Of a stretch of DNA of 37,578 nucleotides, positions 30,885-37,476 are shown piece after piece. Source of the stretch: a virus; the IMG/VR virus record IMGVR_UViG_3300020433_000019, positions 1-37,578 of that record; one strand, 5' to 3'. The position numbers and the translations under genes were made by a program. A model generated the notes under the pieces. The model worked only from the letters and a program-made list of their open reading frames with translations. It did no database searches and was not told the origin of the DNA. Position 1 is the stretch's first letter, and every line of letters starts with the position of its first letter.

Positions 30885-33272
30885 TATATATGGTGCTGTC
30901 AACACATCTGTTATATCAAACTCCCCCATCTGTAGTGCAGTGGGTAAACCTTTAATATCACTTAGTTGTTCTACTGAATTATGGTATAGGTAATCTAAAT
31001 TATTATCACTGTAAATATAAAAGAAACTTTGCTTAACACATTCAATAAATCTTTCTAGTTCACTGGCTGGACTACCGTAACAATCGTGGATAATACAAAA
31101 GTTTTCTAACCCCTGCTTACCTGCTTCACATAAACTTAAGTGACAGTGTGCAGCATCTAAACTGTGTATGTAATTACTAGGGAATCCCTGCAACTGTTTT
31201 CTTTTATCAACCCTAGTCATATCAGTTTCATTTAAAGAAAGTTTTATACTAGAAGTTTCTAGTTTTGTAGTAACTCTTTTTGTTTTTCCCTGATAATAAT
31301 TTTGTTGAATATAGAAACCAGATGGACTAAACCATGCCATAGGTTTATTCTCATTATTAAAAGACTTGGCATAAGCTGACAAATGTTTTAATAACTCTGG
31401 ACTCTCAGGTGTAACGAACTCTACAGCTTCTTGAATTACAGCAGCCAAATAAAAATTGTTCTTAAAATTTTTCGCCATAAAAACATTTTCATTGACAAAG
31501 TATTTCTCAATATAATTTGCTATCCCATAAGTAGTTGAATTGTATGGAACCATCAAGACAGGTTTCTTTATAAATGCTCTTGTTAATTTATCTCTTTCTT
31601 TGTACCACGCTTTAGCTTCTGGATTGTTGCTTTGCTCTAGCAATATCAAGACAACATCAAGTACTTGCTTATATAAATCTTGTGGCTTTGCAACGTATTG
31701 AAGATTAACTTTATTGGCTAGTTCATTATTAGATGTAAGACCAGCTATATGTTGATAACCATTGTTAGTACCATCAAGACAACAACAGTGGTGAGAGATA
31801 TAACCTTTACCAATCCTTTGAAATTCATGCCACTCTTTGCACCATTGTAAGAATTGGAAAGGTTCTTTTGCCTGTCCCCATAGGTCTACATTCTCAATCG
31901 GATTGTCATAAACTTGTTCAGCTATATCTATGCCATAGGTATAAGACCAATCCAATCTATCTCTGTAGGATAGTTTGCTTAAACCAAAATGATTAGCTCC
32001 GCATATAGCCAGCCAATCTACGTCTTGTTTAGTATTCAATGCTCCACCCTTGGCAAAGACATGAAGACCTCTAGCTATATCATTTCCCTGTGGGTTGAAG
32101 TTAGCAGTGACAGGGTACATTCGACCAACCCAATCGAATTGATATATGTGATGGAAAGTTTCACCAACATATTTCTTAGCTGTGTCTATCATTGAAAGAA
32201 TCTGATACCGTTTGCTTTTATTCTGTGCGTTCATATCATGTATTAAACTAGCTAAGTATCGCCACTCCTTTTTACTTTCTGGGTTTGTATCAAAGTCAAG
32301 TGGTTTAGTTGGTAGTTCTTTTAAGTCTCGATTGATTAATGAACCTACTTCTATTCCTTCCTCCCAACAATATACAAGAGTATCAAGAACAAATTTATCA
32401 ACTGTCCACTCAGTTTGACTTGCCAGAGTTAAAGCTTTTAGACATATTGTTAAGTCTTGTTCTTGTAATTTCTTTAAGTGGTTTCGATCAGTAACTTTTA
32501 CCGCACTTGTTTGTAATCTCTTTGTGTAATATCCTCCATCATTTATACTTGTCCACTCTCTAGGCTTATCATAGGTAGGCATAAGCAAAGGGTAGAGTGC
32601 AATCCTGTTAGCTCTACCCTGTTGTATGTATTTCATATAGACATCTGTAAATATAAGATAGCTTGTAGTTGATTTCTTAACTCTCTTGTTGACCAGCTTG
32701 ACCATCTGAATCTTTGTTGATAGTACCTCAATAAGCTTTAGCCCAACCCTAAGTTTATTAGCCTTAGTCCAAGGTTCAAACTTATGTCCTTTCCTGTTCA
32801 TGTGATGAACCATAACCTTACGTTTATAGCCTTCGTGGTTTGTATCTTTGGTATGTTTTTTAATAGCTTTAAAATGTTTAGGGTCTTGCTTTTCAAACTC
32901 AGTAAATCTAAGTTCATCTTCTAACATCTGACCTATCTTCAAAGCTGTGTGTGTTGTAGTTCTCCCTTGGCTAGTGCAATCAATAATTACTTTGAAAGCA
33001 ATAAAAGAAACTACATCAAGATCAGGAAATAAAGAAAGGTATTTACCTGACACAGATTTAACTCCTACCTTTCCAGACATTGATTGCCATATATGTTTCT
33101 GTAGCTCTTTACTTAGCTGTTCAAGTCCAGCTTCAATCATGTTTCTTGCGTAATAATTATTTGATTCTTTACCTTTCTCTATGTTTCTATTCTGTTTACT
33201 TTGTTTGTTATAGGCTGAGATACTAAGAATACTTTGCTCTAGCTCTAGTTGTTTCTTGCTTGGTTCACTCAT
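30876..33272 (-). CDS. Phage single-subunit RNA polymerase (T7 gp1-like)
   Basis: This polymerase of 798 residues (T7: 883) transcribes the phage's middle and late genes. Motifs in T7 order: DWVGRMYPVTANFNPQGND near 380-398, the catalytic Asp in CLDGTNNGYQH (D500), the O-helix K/Y pair in AFIKKPVLMVPYNSTTYG (K570, Y577), NYIHSLDAAH near 700, and the second catalytic Asp in IIHDCYGSP (D730). The end, YIFT, replaces the T7 FAFA foot. It is downstream of the integrase and an 8-base overlap with the gene at 33265. A matching SP6/T7-like promoter is at 993-1015. All catalytic residues appear intact. Confidence 0.97.
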   Translation of the reverse strand: MSEPSKKQLELEQSILSISAYNKQSKQNRNIEKGKESNNYYARNMIEAGLEQLSKELQKHIWQSMSGKVGVKSVSGKYLSLFPDLDVVSFIAFKVIIDCTSQGRTTTHTALKIGQMLEDELRFTEFEKQDPKHFKAIKKHTKDTNHEGYKRKVMVHHMNRKGHKFEPWTKANKLRVGLKLIEVLSTKIQMVKLVNKRVKKSTTSYLIFTDVYMKYIQQGRANRIALYPLLMPTYDKPREWTSINDGGYYTKRLQTSAVKVTDRNHLKKLQEQDLTICLKALTLASQTEWTVDKFVLDTLVYCWEEGIEVGSLINRDLKELPTKPLDFDTNPESKKEWRYLASLIHDMNAQNKSKRYQILSMIDTAKKYVGETFHHIYQFDWVGRMYPVTANFNPQGNDIARGLHVFAKGGALNTKQDVDWLAICGANHFGLSKLSYRDRLDWSYTYGIDIAEQVYDNPIENVDLWGQAKEPFQFLQWCKEWHEFQRIGKGYISHHCCCLDGTNNGYQHIAGLTSNNELANKVNLQYVAKPQDLYKQVLDVVLILLEQSNNPEAKAWYKERDKLTRAFIKKPVLMVPYNSTTYGIANYIEKYFVNENVFMAKNFKNNFYLAAVIQEAVEFVTPESPELLKHLSAYAKSFNNENKPMAWFSPSGFYIQQNYYQGKTKRVTTKLETSSIKLSLNETDMTRVDKRKQLQGFPSNYIHSLDAAHCHLSLCEAGKQGLENFCIIHDCYGSPASELERFIECVKQSFFYIYSDNNLDYLYHNSVEQLSDIKGLPTALQMGEFDITDVLTAPYIFT

Positions 33273-33471
33273 GTAATAAACCTCTCAAAGCTTCAAGTTC
33301 TTGTATCTTTTTTACACACAATTCAACTGAGTTATTGATCTTATTTTTCTTTGATAAATCATTTTCTTTTTGTGCTAGATCAGTTAAATATTTTAAAAAT
33401 ATTTCTTGTTCATTTAACTCTTTTCTAATTGAGTCATTGATAAAAAAGATTTGACTATCTGTAAACTTCAT
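33265..33471 (-). CDS. Small charged helical protein, function unknown
   Basis: The 68-residue protein MKFTDSQIFFINDSIRKELN... is almost entirely helical and highly charged, with a coiled-coil-like KYLTDLAQKENDLSKKNKIN. It starts at the last base of the integrase stop and overlaps the polymerase start by 8 bases, so the three are probably one translational unit. No family is recognised. An excisionase-like role would fit next to an integrase, but no winged-helix or HTH pattern is visible. Confidence 0.72.
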   Translation of the reverse strand: MKFTDSQIFFINDSIRKELNEQEIFLKYLTDLAQKENDLSKKNKINNSVELCVKKIQELEALRGLLHE

Positions 33472-34331
33472 CAGTTCAGTACCTCCACTATGCTATGTAA
33501 TGCCCTTGGCTGTAGGTGTGCGTAGATCATTGTAGTTTTAATATCATCATGCCCTAACCAATCCTTAACAAGTAAGAGCTGGCACCCACGCTGAACCAAA
33601 CGACTCGCACAAGTGTGGCGGCATAGGTGTAAGGTGTAAAACTTTTTGTCTTTATATCCTAAGTCTCGTCTAGCTTCTTGCCATATAGAATTAAGTTTGT
33701 CGTAACTTAGATTGAAAACCCTATCAAAATCTTTTTTGTCATAACAATATAACTTCATATATTCTTTTACTCTATTGGTCATTGGTACAGCTACAGCATT
33801 ATCATTCTTTCTTTCATTAAAATTTATTTGGTTATTATCAAAGTCAACATATCTTTTTTCTAGTCCAAGCAATTCACTAACCCGACACCCTAAGTCTATG
33901 AGACAAGAGATAATATAAAAAGCTTGTGTATAAATTTTTTTATCTGTATCAAAAGATTTATCCCTTATGTAATTTAATAATTCTTCTTCCATATCTTGAG
34001 TTAAGTATTCAACCTTTTGTTTCTTTACTCTGTGTCTTTTGGGTAGCTTAACTTCTTTTATATATCCATCATCAATCATTCTTTCTAAAACTATTTTTAA
34101 ATAACCCCTCTTTGTATTTACTACAGCTCTACTATTTTTTAATTTAATTAATAAATAATCCATCATTTTATTTATGACAGGTGTAGTAATTTTATTTACT
34201 GGCAAGTCTCCAATAGCTTGAATGTTATGGTTCATAGCTGTAAGAAAATTCTTTGCTGAATCTGTGCCACTGTAGTGTGTTCTGTAAACAATCTTTGTAG
34301 CTTCAGATAATGTTGGAATAGTTTTTTTCAT
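33471..34331 (-). CDS. int: Tyrosine-family integrase
   Basis: This 286-residue site-specific recombinase would insert the phage DNA into the host chromosome. The catalytic set is complete: R150 (DLGCRVSELLGL), K175 (NERKNDNAV), H235-x-x-R238 (HLCRHTCASRL), H261 (WLGHDDIKTT) and nucleophile Y270 (MIYAHL). The first 100 residues form the SAM-like core-binding domain. ATG 34331 overlaps the stop of the NrdR-like gene (ATGA). It sits just upstream of the RNA polymerase gene, the arrangement seen in temperate-type T7-like marine phages. A possible att core lies in the next gene upstream. Confidence 0.95.
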   Translation of the reverse strand: MKKTIPTLSEATKIVYRTHYSGTDSAKNFLTAMNHNIQAIGDLPVNKITTPVINKMMDYLLIKLKNSRAVVNTKRGYLKIVLERMIDDGYIKEVKLPKRHRVKKQKVEYLTQDMEEELLNYIRDKSFDTDKKIYTQAFYIISCLIDLGCRVSELLGLEKRYVDFDNNQINFNERKNDNAVAVPMTNRVKEYMKLYCYDKKDFDRVFNLSYDKLNSIWQEARRDLGYKDKKFYTLHLCRHTCASRLVQRGCQLLLVKDWLGHDDIKTTMIYAHLQPRALHSIVEVLN

Positions 34332-34552
34332 GTGGTTAAATCCTTAATCATTTTTAAAAATCCATCACTGCTATAATCTGCTGTTCGCATTTCATAGGTG
34401 CTGTATTTGTGGCCGCAAACAAGACAGGTTCGACTCCTCCATATAAAAGGAATCGAACCATCTTGTGAATCTATATTGTGACCTCTAGTAGATAGCCTAG
34501 TTCTAGTATTGTTTACTTGATTCTCTAGGCTTCCACACTTGGTACACTTCAT
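34328..34552 (-). CDS. NrdR-like zinc-ribbon protein
   Basis: The 74-residue protein resembles the zinc-ribbon part of NrdR, the repressor of ribonucleotide reductase genes: MKCTKCGSLENQVNNTR at the start, then WRSRTCLVCGHKYSTYEMR. The C-x2-C ... C-x2-C pairs (C3, C6, C43, C46) and the R-S-R-x-C and Y-S-T-Y-E segments match NrdR's RRRxC and F-T-T-x-E. The ATP-cone that follows in NrdR is absent. It overlaps the integrase by ATGA and the previous gene by ATGA. DNA binding is inferred; a target cannot be named. Confidence 0.78.
   Translation of the reverse strand: MKCTKCGSLENQVNNTRTRLSTRGHNIDSQDGSIPFIWRSRTCLVCGHKYSTYEMRTADYSSDGFLKMIKDLTT
34427..34459. repeat. tRNA T-arm-like inverted repeat, possible att core
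   Basis: GGTTCGACTCC and GGAATCGAACC (10 of 11 paired) flank an 11-base AT-rich centre, inside the NrdR-like gene and next to the integrase. GGTTCGANTCC is the conserved T-loop pattern of tRNA genes, which are common targets of tyrosine integrases. Neither arm extends into a complete T-stem or acceptor, so the site is tentative. Confidence 0.35.
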
Positions 34553-34701
34553 ACTTCTAGCCCTCTTCTAGCAGCTTCTTCTTCTGCTAAATGTTGAACA
34601 CCAAACTTATTTAATTTACAGTTCTTATAATCAATTAAAAAGTAGGCATCATAAAGACCTATGTTATCGAACATAGTAACCTTTTTAATTTCATAATCCA
34701 T
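34549..34701 (-). CDS. Small protein (50 residues), function unknown
   Basis: ATG 34701 to TGA 34549 encodes MDYEIKKVTMFDNIGLYDAY, then FLIDYKNCKLNKFGVQHLAE, ending RRGLEV. AGGAGG lies 10 bases before the ATG, one of the strongest Shine-Dalgarno sequences in the window, and the stop overlaps the next ATG (ATGA). It looks like a small alpha/beta protein with no known motif. Confidence 0.75.
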   Translation of the reverse strand: MDYEIKKVTMFDNIGLYDAYFLIDYKNCKLNKFGVQHLAEEEAARRGLEV

Positions 34702-34847
34702 TAGCTTTTAACCTCCTTTCGATAGTGACATTCAATTAAGTAAGACTCAAATTTTTTAATTAAGTCTTTTCTTACTTCTTGATTTGTCCATTCGCCAGAC
34801 TTAACCCCTGAGTAACACTCAAGGATTTGTTCGTGAGTTAATTTCAT
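34701..34847 (-). CDS. Small protein (48 residues), function unknown
   Basis: ATG 34847 to TAA 34701 encodes MKLTHEQILECYSGVKSGEW, then TNQEVRKDLIKKFESYLIEC, ending HYRKEVKS. GGAGCTAAA lies about 8 bases upstream of the start, and the stop overlaps the next ATG (TAATG). It is a charged helical protein; no family is recognised. Confidence 0.75.
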   Translation of the reverse strand: MKLTHEQILECYSGVKSGEWTNQEVRKDLIKKFESYLIECHYRKEVKS

Positions 34848-35005
34848 TTGTTGTTTAGCTCCTTTTGTTTTTGTTGTTGATATTGTCGAGCAGTTTTAAT
34901 TAACTGCTCTTCTTTTCCTGTGCTATGTGCATCAAACCATTGAGCCATAAGGAAGCCATAATAAGTTATGGCTCCGAGACAGGCTGAGATAATTAAGACT
35001 TCCAT
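34844..35005 (-). CDS. Small single-span membrane protein (53 residues)
   Basis: ATG 35005 to TGA 34844 encodes an N-terminal hydrophobic segment MEVLIISACLGAITYYGFLM, followed by a charged tail rich in Gln and Lys (ARQYQQQKQKELNNK). This suggests one membrane helix with the tail on the cytoplasmic side. It overlaps the next ATG by 4 bases. Early membrane peptides in phages often act on the host envelope or exclude other phages, but no function is shown here. Confidence 0.72.
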   Translation of the reverse strand: MEVLIISACLGAITYYGFLMAQWFDAHSTGKEEQLIKTARQYQQQKQKELNNK

Positions 35006-35007
35006 TT

Positions 35008-35133
35008 TTAATACTTAATTTTTGAAAGGATTTTATCAAGCTTCCTTAGAGTTTTTAAATCTAATTTGTTGATAGCGTCTTGATTGATAGCTTTATCAAA
35101 AGCTTTTTTAACTTGGTTGTTTTTAGATTCCAT
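35008..35133 (-). CDS. Tiny charged helical protein (41 residues), function unknown
   Basis: ATG 35133 to TAA 35008 encodes MESKNNQVKKAFDKAINQDA, then INKLDLKTLRKLDKILSKIK, then Y. It is basic and helical. It lies 2 bases from the next ATG and directly after the TAA of the gene before it, so it fits the chain of small genes. No clear Shine-Dalgarno is present, so the call rests on context. Confidence 0.6.
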   Translation of the reverse strand: MESKNNQVKKAFDKAINQDAINKLDLKTLRKLDKILSKIKY

Positions 35134-35301
35134 TTAAAAATCCTCTATTAATAAATTGTTTACTGCGTCATATACCTTATCTGACATTTCATCAAAGGTA
35201 TCTGTGTCCATTAAATTGTTTCTATAGTTATCTGCGTAAGCATAAGAAACAAGATTAGATAAAGCTTGATGCTCTTCTATTGTTAGATTTATATATGGCA
35301 T
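35134..35301 (-). CDS. Small acidic protein (55 residues), function unknown
   Basis: ATG 35301 to TAA 35134 encodes MPYINLTIEEHQALSNLVSY, then AYADNYRNNLMDTDTFDEMS, ending DKVYDAVNNLLIEDF. The TIEEH...L pattern and acidic helices recall small helix-bundle proteins. The start overlaps the stop of the upstream gene (TAATG), and the stop directly precedes the next ATG. No family is recognised. Confidence 0.7.
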   Translation of the reverse strand: MPYINLTIEEHQALSNLVSYAYADNYRNNLMDTDTFDEMSDKVYDAVNNLLIEDF

Positions 35302-35531
35302 TAGACATTCTCCATAGGATAAAGTTTGTTTTGTATGTCATAAGCAAGTTGATTTATCCATTGATAAATGTCCTTACCTCTATAATCTTCAAAAGGTTCC
35401 CAAGCATTATCTTCACAATGTTGGTATTGATCTTCTATATCTAATTGCCAGAAAGTCTTATCAACTTCCTCTGCTAGATAATGACCTGATGCCCAACCGA
35501 AACATCTTTGTTGATACGTTAATTGATTCAT
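35301..35531 (-). CDS. Small acidic aromatic-rich protein, function unknown
   Basis: The 76-residue protein MNQLTYQQRCFGWASGHYLA... carries many Trp, Tyr and acidic residues (DKTFWQLDIEDQYQHCEDNAW, cut here at its end by DYRGKD). It begins at the last base of the upstream stop and overlaps the next gene as TAATG. It has no recognisable motif. An acidic early protein could act as a host-protein or DNA mimic, but this is speculation. Confidence 0.75.
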   Translation of the reverse strand: MNQLTYQQRCFGWASGHYLAEEVDKTFWQLDIEDQYQHCEDNAWEPFEDYRGKDIYQWINQLAYDIQNKLYPMENV

Positions 35532-35971
35532 TAGACCGCAGCTCCTTGTGGTATAGATACAGCAATAGCAGTAGCTTCAGTAATGTTAAAATCATCATCA
35601 CGTTTTTTTGATATTGCGTAACCGTGCCACTTACCATCTTTGAAAAGATAAGAGTATTCATTACCACAATCAAGTTCAGTAAACTCTTTAAAGTTATCTG
35701 AAGTTGTGATGTTTAAATCTTCTCCTCGCTGTGTGTAATACTGTATGCCATAGGCAGGTACTTTCATTTGACCGCCATTATCTAGCCATCTTGATTTAGT
35801 CCAACAGCTAGACATATCACCGCCAGAAATAAGATCGTTGGCTTTGTCTTCTGTGTTGTACTTATCTTGAAGTACTACACCAAGCCAATCAGGGTAGCCA
35901 TCAAAGTGATGGTAAACAGATTTGATTGTTTGATTGTCTTGAACAACTCCGATTAATGCTCGTGTTGACAT
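35531..35971 (-). CDS. Conserved phage protein of the MSTRALIGV type, function unknown
   Basis: The 146-residue protein begins MSTRALIGVVQDNQTIKSVY and has HHFDGYPDWLGVVLQDKYN near 21-39 and YLFKDGKWHGYAISKKRDDD near 108-127. Proteins with this start and a DGYP motif are, from memory, widespread in phages and mobile elements with no assigned function. GGAG lies 10 bases upstream of ATG 35971. It is the first gene of the transcription unit begun by the promoter at 36028-36056. Confidence 0.84.
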   Translation of the reverse strand: MSTRALIGVVQDNQTIKSVYHHFDGYPDWLGVVLQDKYNTEDKANDLISGGDMSSCWTKSRWLDNGGQMKVPAYGIQYYTQRGEDLNITTSDNFKEFTELDCGNEYSYLFKDGKWHGYAISKKRDDDFNITEATAIAVSIPQGAAV

Positions 35972-36003
35972 TGTTTTAAGCTCCTTTTTTTAATGTGGTT
36001 AGC

Positions 36004-36035
36004 AGTTATGAAAACATAACTATATTTAGTATAGT
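36004..36035. repeat. Two overlapping inverted repeats at a predicted transcription start
   Basis: AGTTATG-AAAA-CATAACT (36004-36021, 7-bp arms) overlaps ACTATA-TTTAG-TATAGT (36019-36035, 6-bp arms) by three bases. The second covers the -10 box and the first the early transcribed region of the promoter at 36028-36056. This is a typical place for repressor operators. No repressor gene was identified. Confidence 0.65.
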
Positions 36036-36056
36036 CTAAGAATTAAAAAATGCCAA
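36028..36056 (-). promoter_or_regulatory. Sigma70-type promoter of the integrase/polymerase unit
   Basis: Minus strand: TTGGCA (36051-36056), 17 bases, TATACT (36028-36033). The -35 is also the 3' arm of the terminator stem, and the spacer starts with its T-run, so a new transcript starts where the previous one stops. It points at the string of genes leading to integrase and phage polymerase. Confidence 0.65.
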
Positions 36057-36082
36057 CCCCTAAGTTTAAGTAGAGGTTGGCA
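36045..36082 (-). terminator. Rho-independent terminator after the first early genes
   Basis: On the minus strand TGCCAACCTCT pairs with AGGGGTTGGCA (11 bp with one U-G pair) around a 10-base loop, followed by six T residues (36045-36050). It lies 14 bases after the stop of the gene at 36096. On the plus strand a T-run also follows, but the U-G pair becomes a mismatch. Confidence 0.88.
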
Positions 36083-36095
36083 CTTGGTTTTTTAT

Positions 36096-36602
36096 CTAGA
36101 CATATCTTCTATATTTCAAGAAAATATCTCTTTGTTCGTTAACAACTTTCCAGTATTTAGTCCATCTAGATTTTTGTTTATAGCTAAAAGGATAAGTATT
36201 CTTTTGTTTAGCTATTTCTTTATCATCTAAATGTAAAGTATCTGAAAGCGTTTGTGTTTTTAAAATCTTAGAAATTTCAATTTTCTTTCTAAGTCTTTTA
36301 ATCTGATCTTCATACTCTTGTATGTCGTCATCATGTTCTTGTAAGTCTTTAAAGATATGATGCGTTTGATAACTAACTGATGCGTTATCGCTGAAGTCTC
36401 CCATAATGTTGAACTTAGTGCGGTAACTGTCATCATCTATTAGATGTTCAAGATCAGATATTGAACAGATAAATTCGTCATCTTCATATTCATAATCTGA
36501 ATCAGGATTTTCTAGTTCGTGTTTATCCTTAAGTGCTTGGTACTCTTTGGATAATTCTCTTAGTCTTCTCTTGGCTAGAGATTTGTAGTTAGTCTTAACC
36601 AT
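36096..36602 (-). CDS. Charged coiled-coil early protein, function unknown
   Basis: The 168-residue protein begins MVKTNYKSLAKRRLRELSKE and is very rich in charged residues. An acidic stretch ENPDSDYEYEDDEF lies near 31-44, a coiled-coil-like HDDDIQEYEDQIKRLRKKIE near 89-110, and a basic aromatic end (KSRWTKYWKVVNEQ). No family is recognised. GGAGCTAAC precedes ATG 36602 by 8 bases, and the 25 bases from the Shine-Dalgarno region to codon 3 are identical to those of the gene at 36976. A terminator follows the stop. Confidence 0.77.
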   Translation of the reverse strand: MVKTNYKSLAKRRLRELSKEYQALKDKHELENPDSDYEYEDDEFICSISDLEHLIDDDSYRTKFNIMGDFSDNASVSYQTHHIFKDLQEHDDDIQEYEDQIKRLRKKIEISKILKTQTLSDTLHLDDKEIAKQKNTYPFSYKQKSRWTKYWKVVNEQRDIFLKYRRYV

Positions 36603-36648
36603 AATTAGTTAGCTCCTATTAAGTGTAAAAAGTAAGGGTGTAAAGATA

Positions 36649-36677
36649 CCTAGAAGATGAAACAAGCACCTTCTAGG
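36649..36677 (-). repeat. Intergenic hairpin, third member of the early-gene cassette set
   Basis: CCTAGAAG and CTTCTAGG (8 bp, perfect) surround a 13-base loop in the gap between two early genes. It is not identical to the two repeated double hairpins at 37006 and 37414 but occupies the same place. No T-run follows, so it is unlikely to be a simple terminator. Confidence 0.6.
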
Positions 36678-36691
36678 CGATTCTGAGAGGA

Positions 36692-36976
36692 CTAAACCAC
36701 TACTTGATAGCGATTTAGTAACGGTATTCTGTTACCGTCTTGATCGGTCATAAGTCCAGCGTCATCATTCCAGTTCCAAGACTCAGTATTAGAAACATCA
36801 AAAACCAAGGCGGTCAATATAGTTTCTTTTGGAAACTTATATATTTTTCCCCAAGTTTTCTTTGCTTCTTTGCAAGCTCTGGTAGAAATAATAATCTCGG
36901 CTTCTTCGCCACTGGCATATGAAACACCGTGGCCAGCGTGTACTATTGCACACACATTTTTCTTTTTGTTAACCAT
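36692..36976 (-). CDS. Small early protein, function unknown
   Basis: The 94-residue protein begins MVNKKKNVCAIVHAGHGVSY, has EEAEIIISTRACKEAKKTWG and ends NDDAGLMTDQDGNRIPLLNR plus YQVVV. The pattern looks like a small alpha/beta protein. No family is recognised. GGAGCTAAC precedes ATG 36976 with the same spacing and sequence as at 36602. It is flanked by hairpin cassettes on both sides. Confidence 0.77.
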   Translation of the reverse strand: MVNKKKNVCAIVHAGHGVSYASGEEAEIIISTRACKEAKKTWGKIYKFPKETILTALVFDVSNTESWNWNDDAGLMTDQDGNRIPLLNRYQVVV

Positions 36977-37005
36977 AATTAGTTAGCTCCTATAAGGTTT
37001 AAAAG

Positions 37006-37061
37006 TGAAAGGTTATGAGCCTTTCAGAGAGGGCTTATCAGCCCTCTAGGAAAGATTCAAA
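37006..37061 (-). repeat. Double-hairpin intergenic repeat, copy A
   Basis: Two perfect hairpins lie side by side. One is TGAAAGG/CCTTTCA (37006-37026, 7-base loop) and the other AGAGGGCT/AGCCCTCT (37028-37047, 4-base loop). The block recurs at 37414-37470 with only the loop bases and one added T changed. It starts at the stop codon of the preceding gene and precedes the next one. No T-run follows. T7 separates early genes with RNase III sites, so mRNA processing is a possible role. Confidence 0.75.
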
Positions 37062-37383
37062 ATCCTAAGTTGTGCTTCTTGTTTAGCTCTGCACAATCGA
37101 CTCTGCAATATTTGTTGTAATCTTCCAAGTTATCCATAATCATATCCGCCGCATTCGTAATCATACGAACATAGATTTTCCAATTCTTTCTGTCTTGGTC
37201 GGCTGGAAATTCGTAGTCTTCACCAATAAGAAAATATAAATCTCTTACTGCATGATGGATTTCAAAACTTGAATATTCTTCTTTATCGTAAAATCTTCCC
37301 TCGAATTCCTGTTGAGCTATGAAAGGCACAGCATCAAATAAATTCATAGGTATTCTATTTGGGTTGAGCTGGTTTTTGTACAT
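37057..37383 (-). CDS. Small early protein, function unknown
   Basis: The 108-residue protein begins MYKNQLNPNRIPMNLFDAVP and contains FEIHHAVRDLYFLIGEDYEF and NWKIYVRMITNAADMIMDNL. It is acidic and helical; the two Cys in NKYCRVDCAELNKKH might bind metal. No family is recognised. No Shine-Dalgarno precedes ATG 37383, only an A-run after TTAACCACA, so the internal Met at codon 13 is an alternative start. The stop lies within the double-hairpin repeat. Confidence 0.75.
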   Translation of the reverse strand: MYKNQLNPNRIPMNLFDAVPFIAQQEFEGRFYDKEEYSSFEIHHAVRDLYFLIGEDYEFPADQDRKNWKIYVRMITNAADMIMDNLEDYNKYCRVDCAELNKKHNLGF

Positions 37384-37413
37384 GATTTTTTTTGTGGTTA
37401 ATTGGTTTACATT

Positions 37414-37470
37414 TGAAAGGTTTATGAGCCTTTCAGAGAGGGCTGAATAGCCCTCTAGGAAAGATTCAAA
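37414..37470 (-). repeat. Double-hairpin intergenic repeat, copy B
   Basis: The same two stems as copy A: TGAAAGG/CCTTTCA (37414-37435, 8-base loop) and AGAGGGCT/AGCCCTCT (37437-37456, 4-base loop GAAT). Conserved stems with changed loop bases suggest that the structure is what matters. It lies between the partial gene at the right edge and the gene at 37383. Confidence 0.75.
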
Positions 37471-37476
37471 GTAAAG

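Noticed and set aside
34421-34470. tRNA gene suggested by GGTTCGA sequences
   Set aside because: No acceptor, D or anticodon stems can be formed on either strand; kept only as a possible att core.
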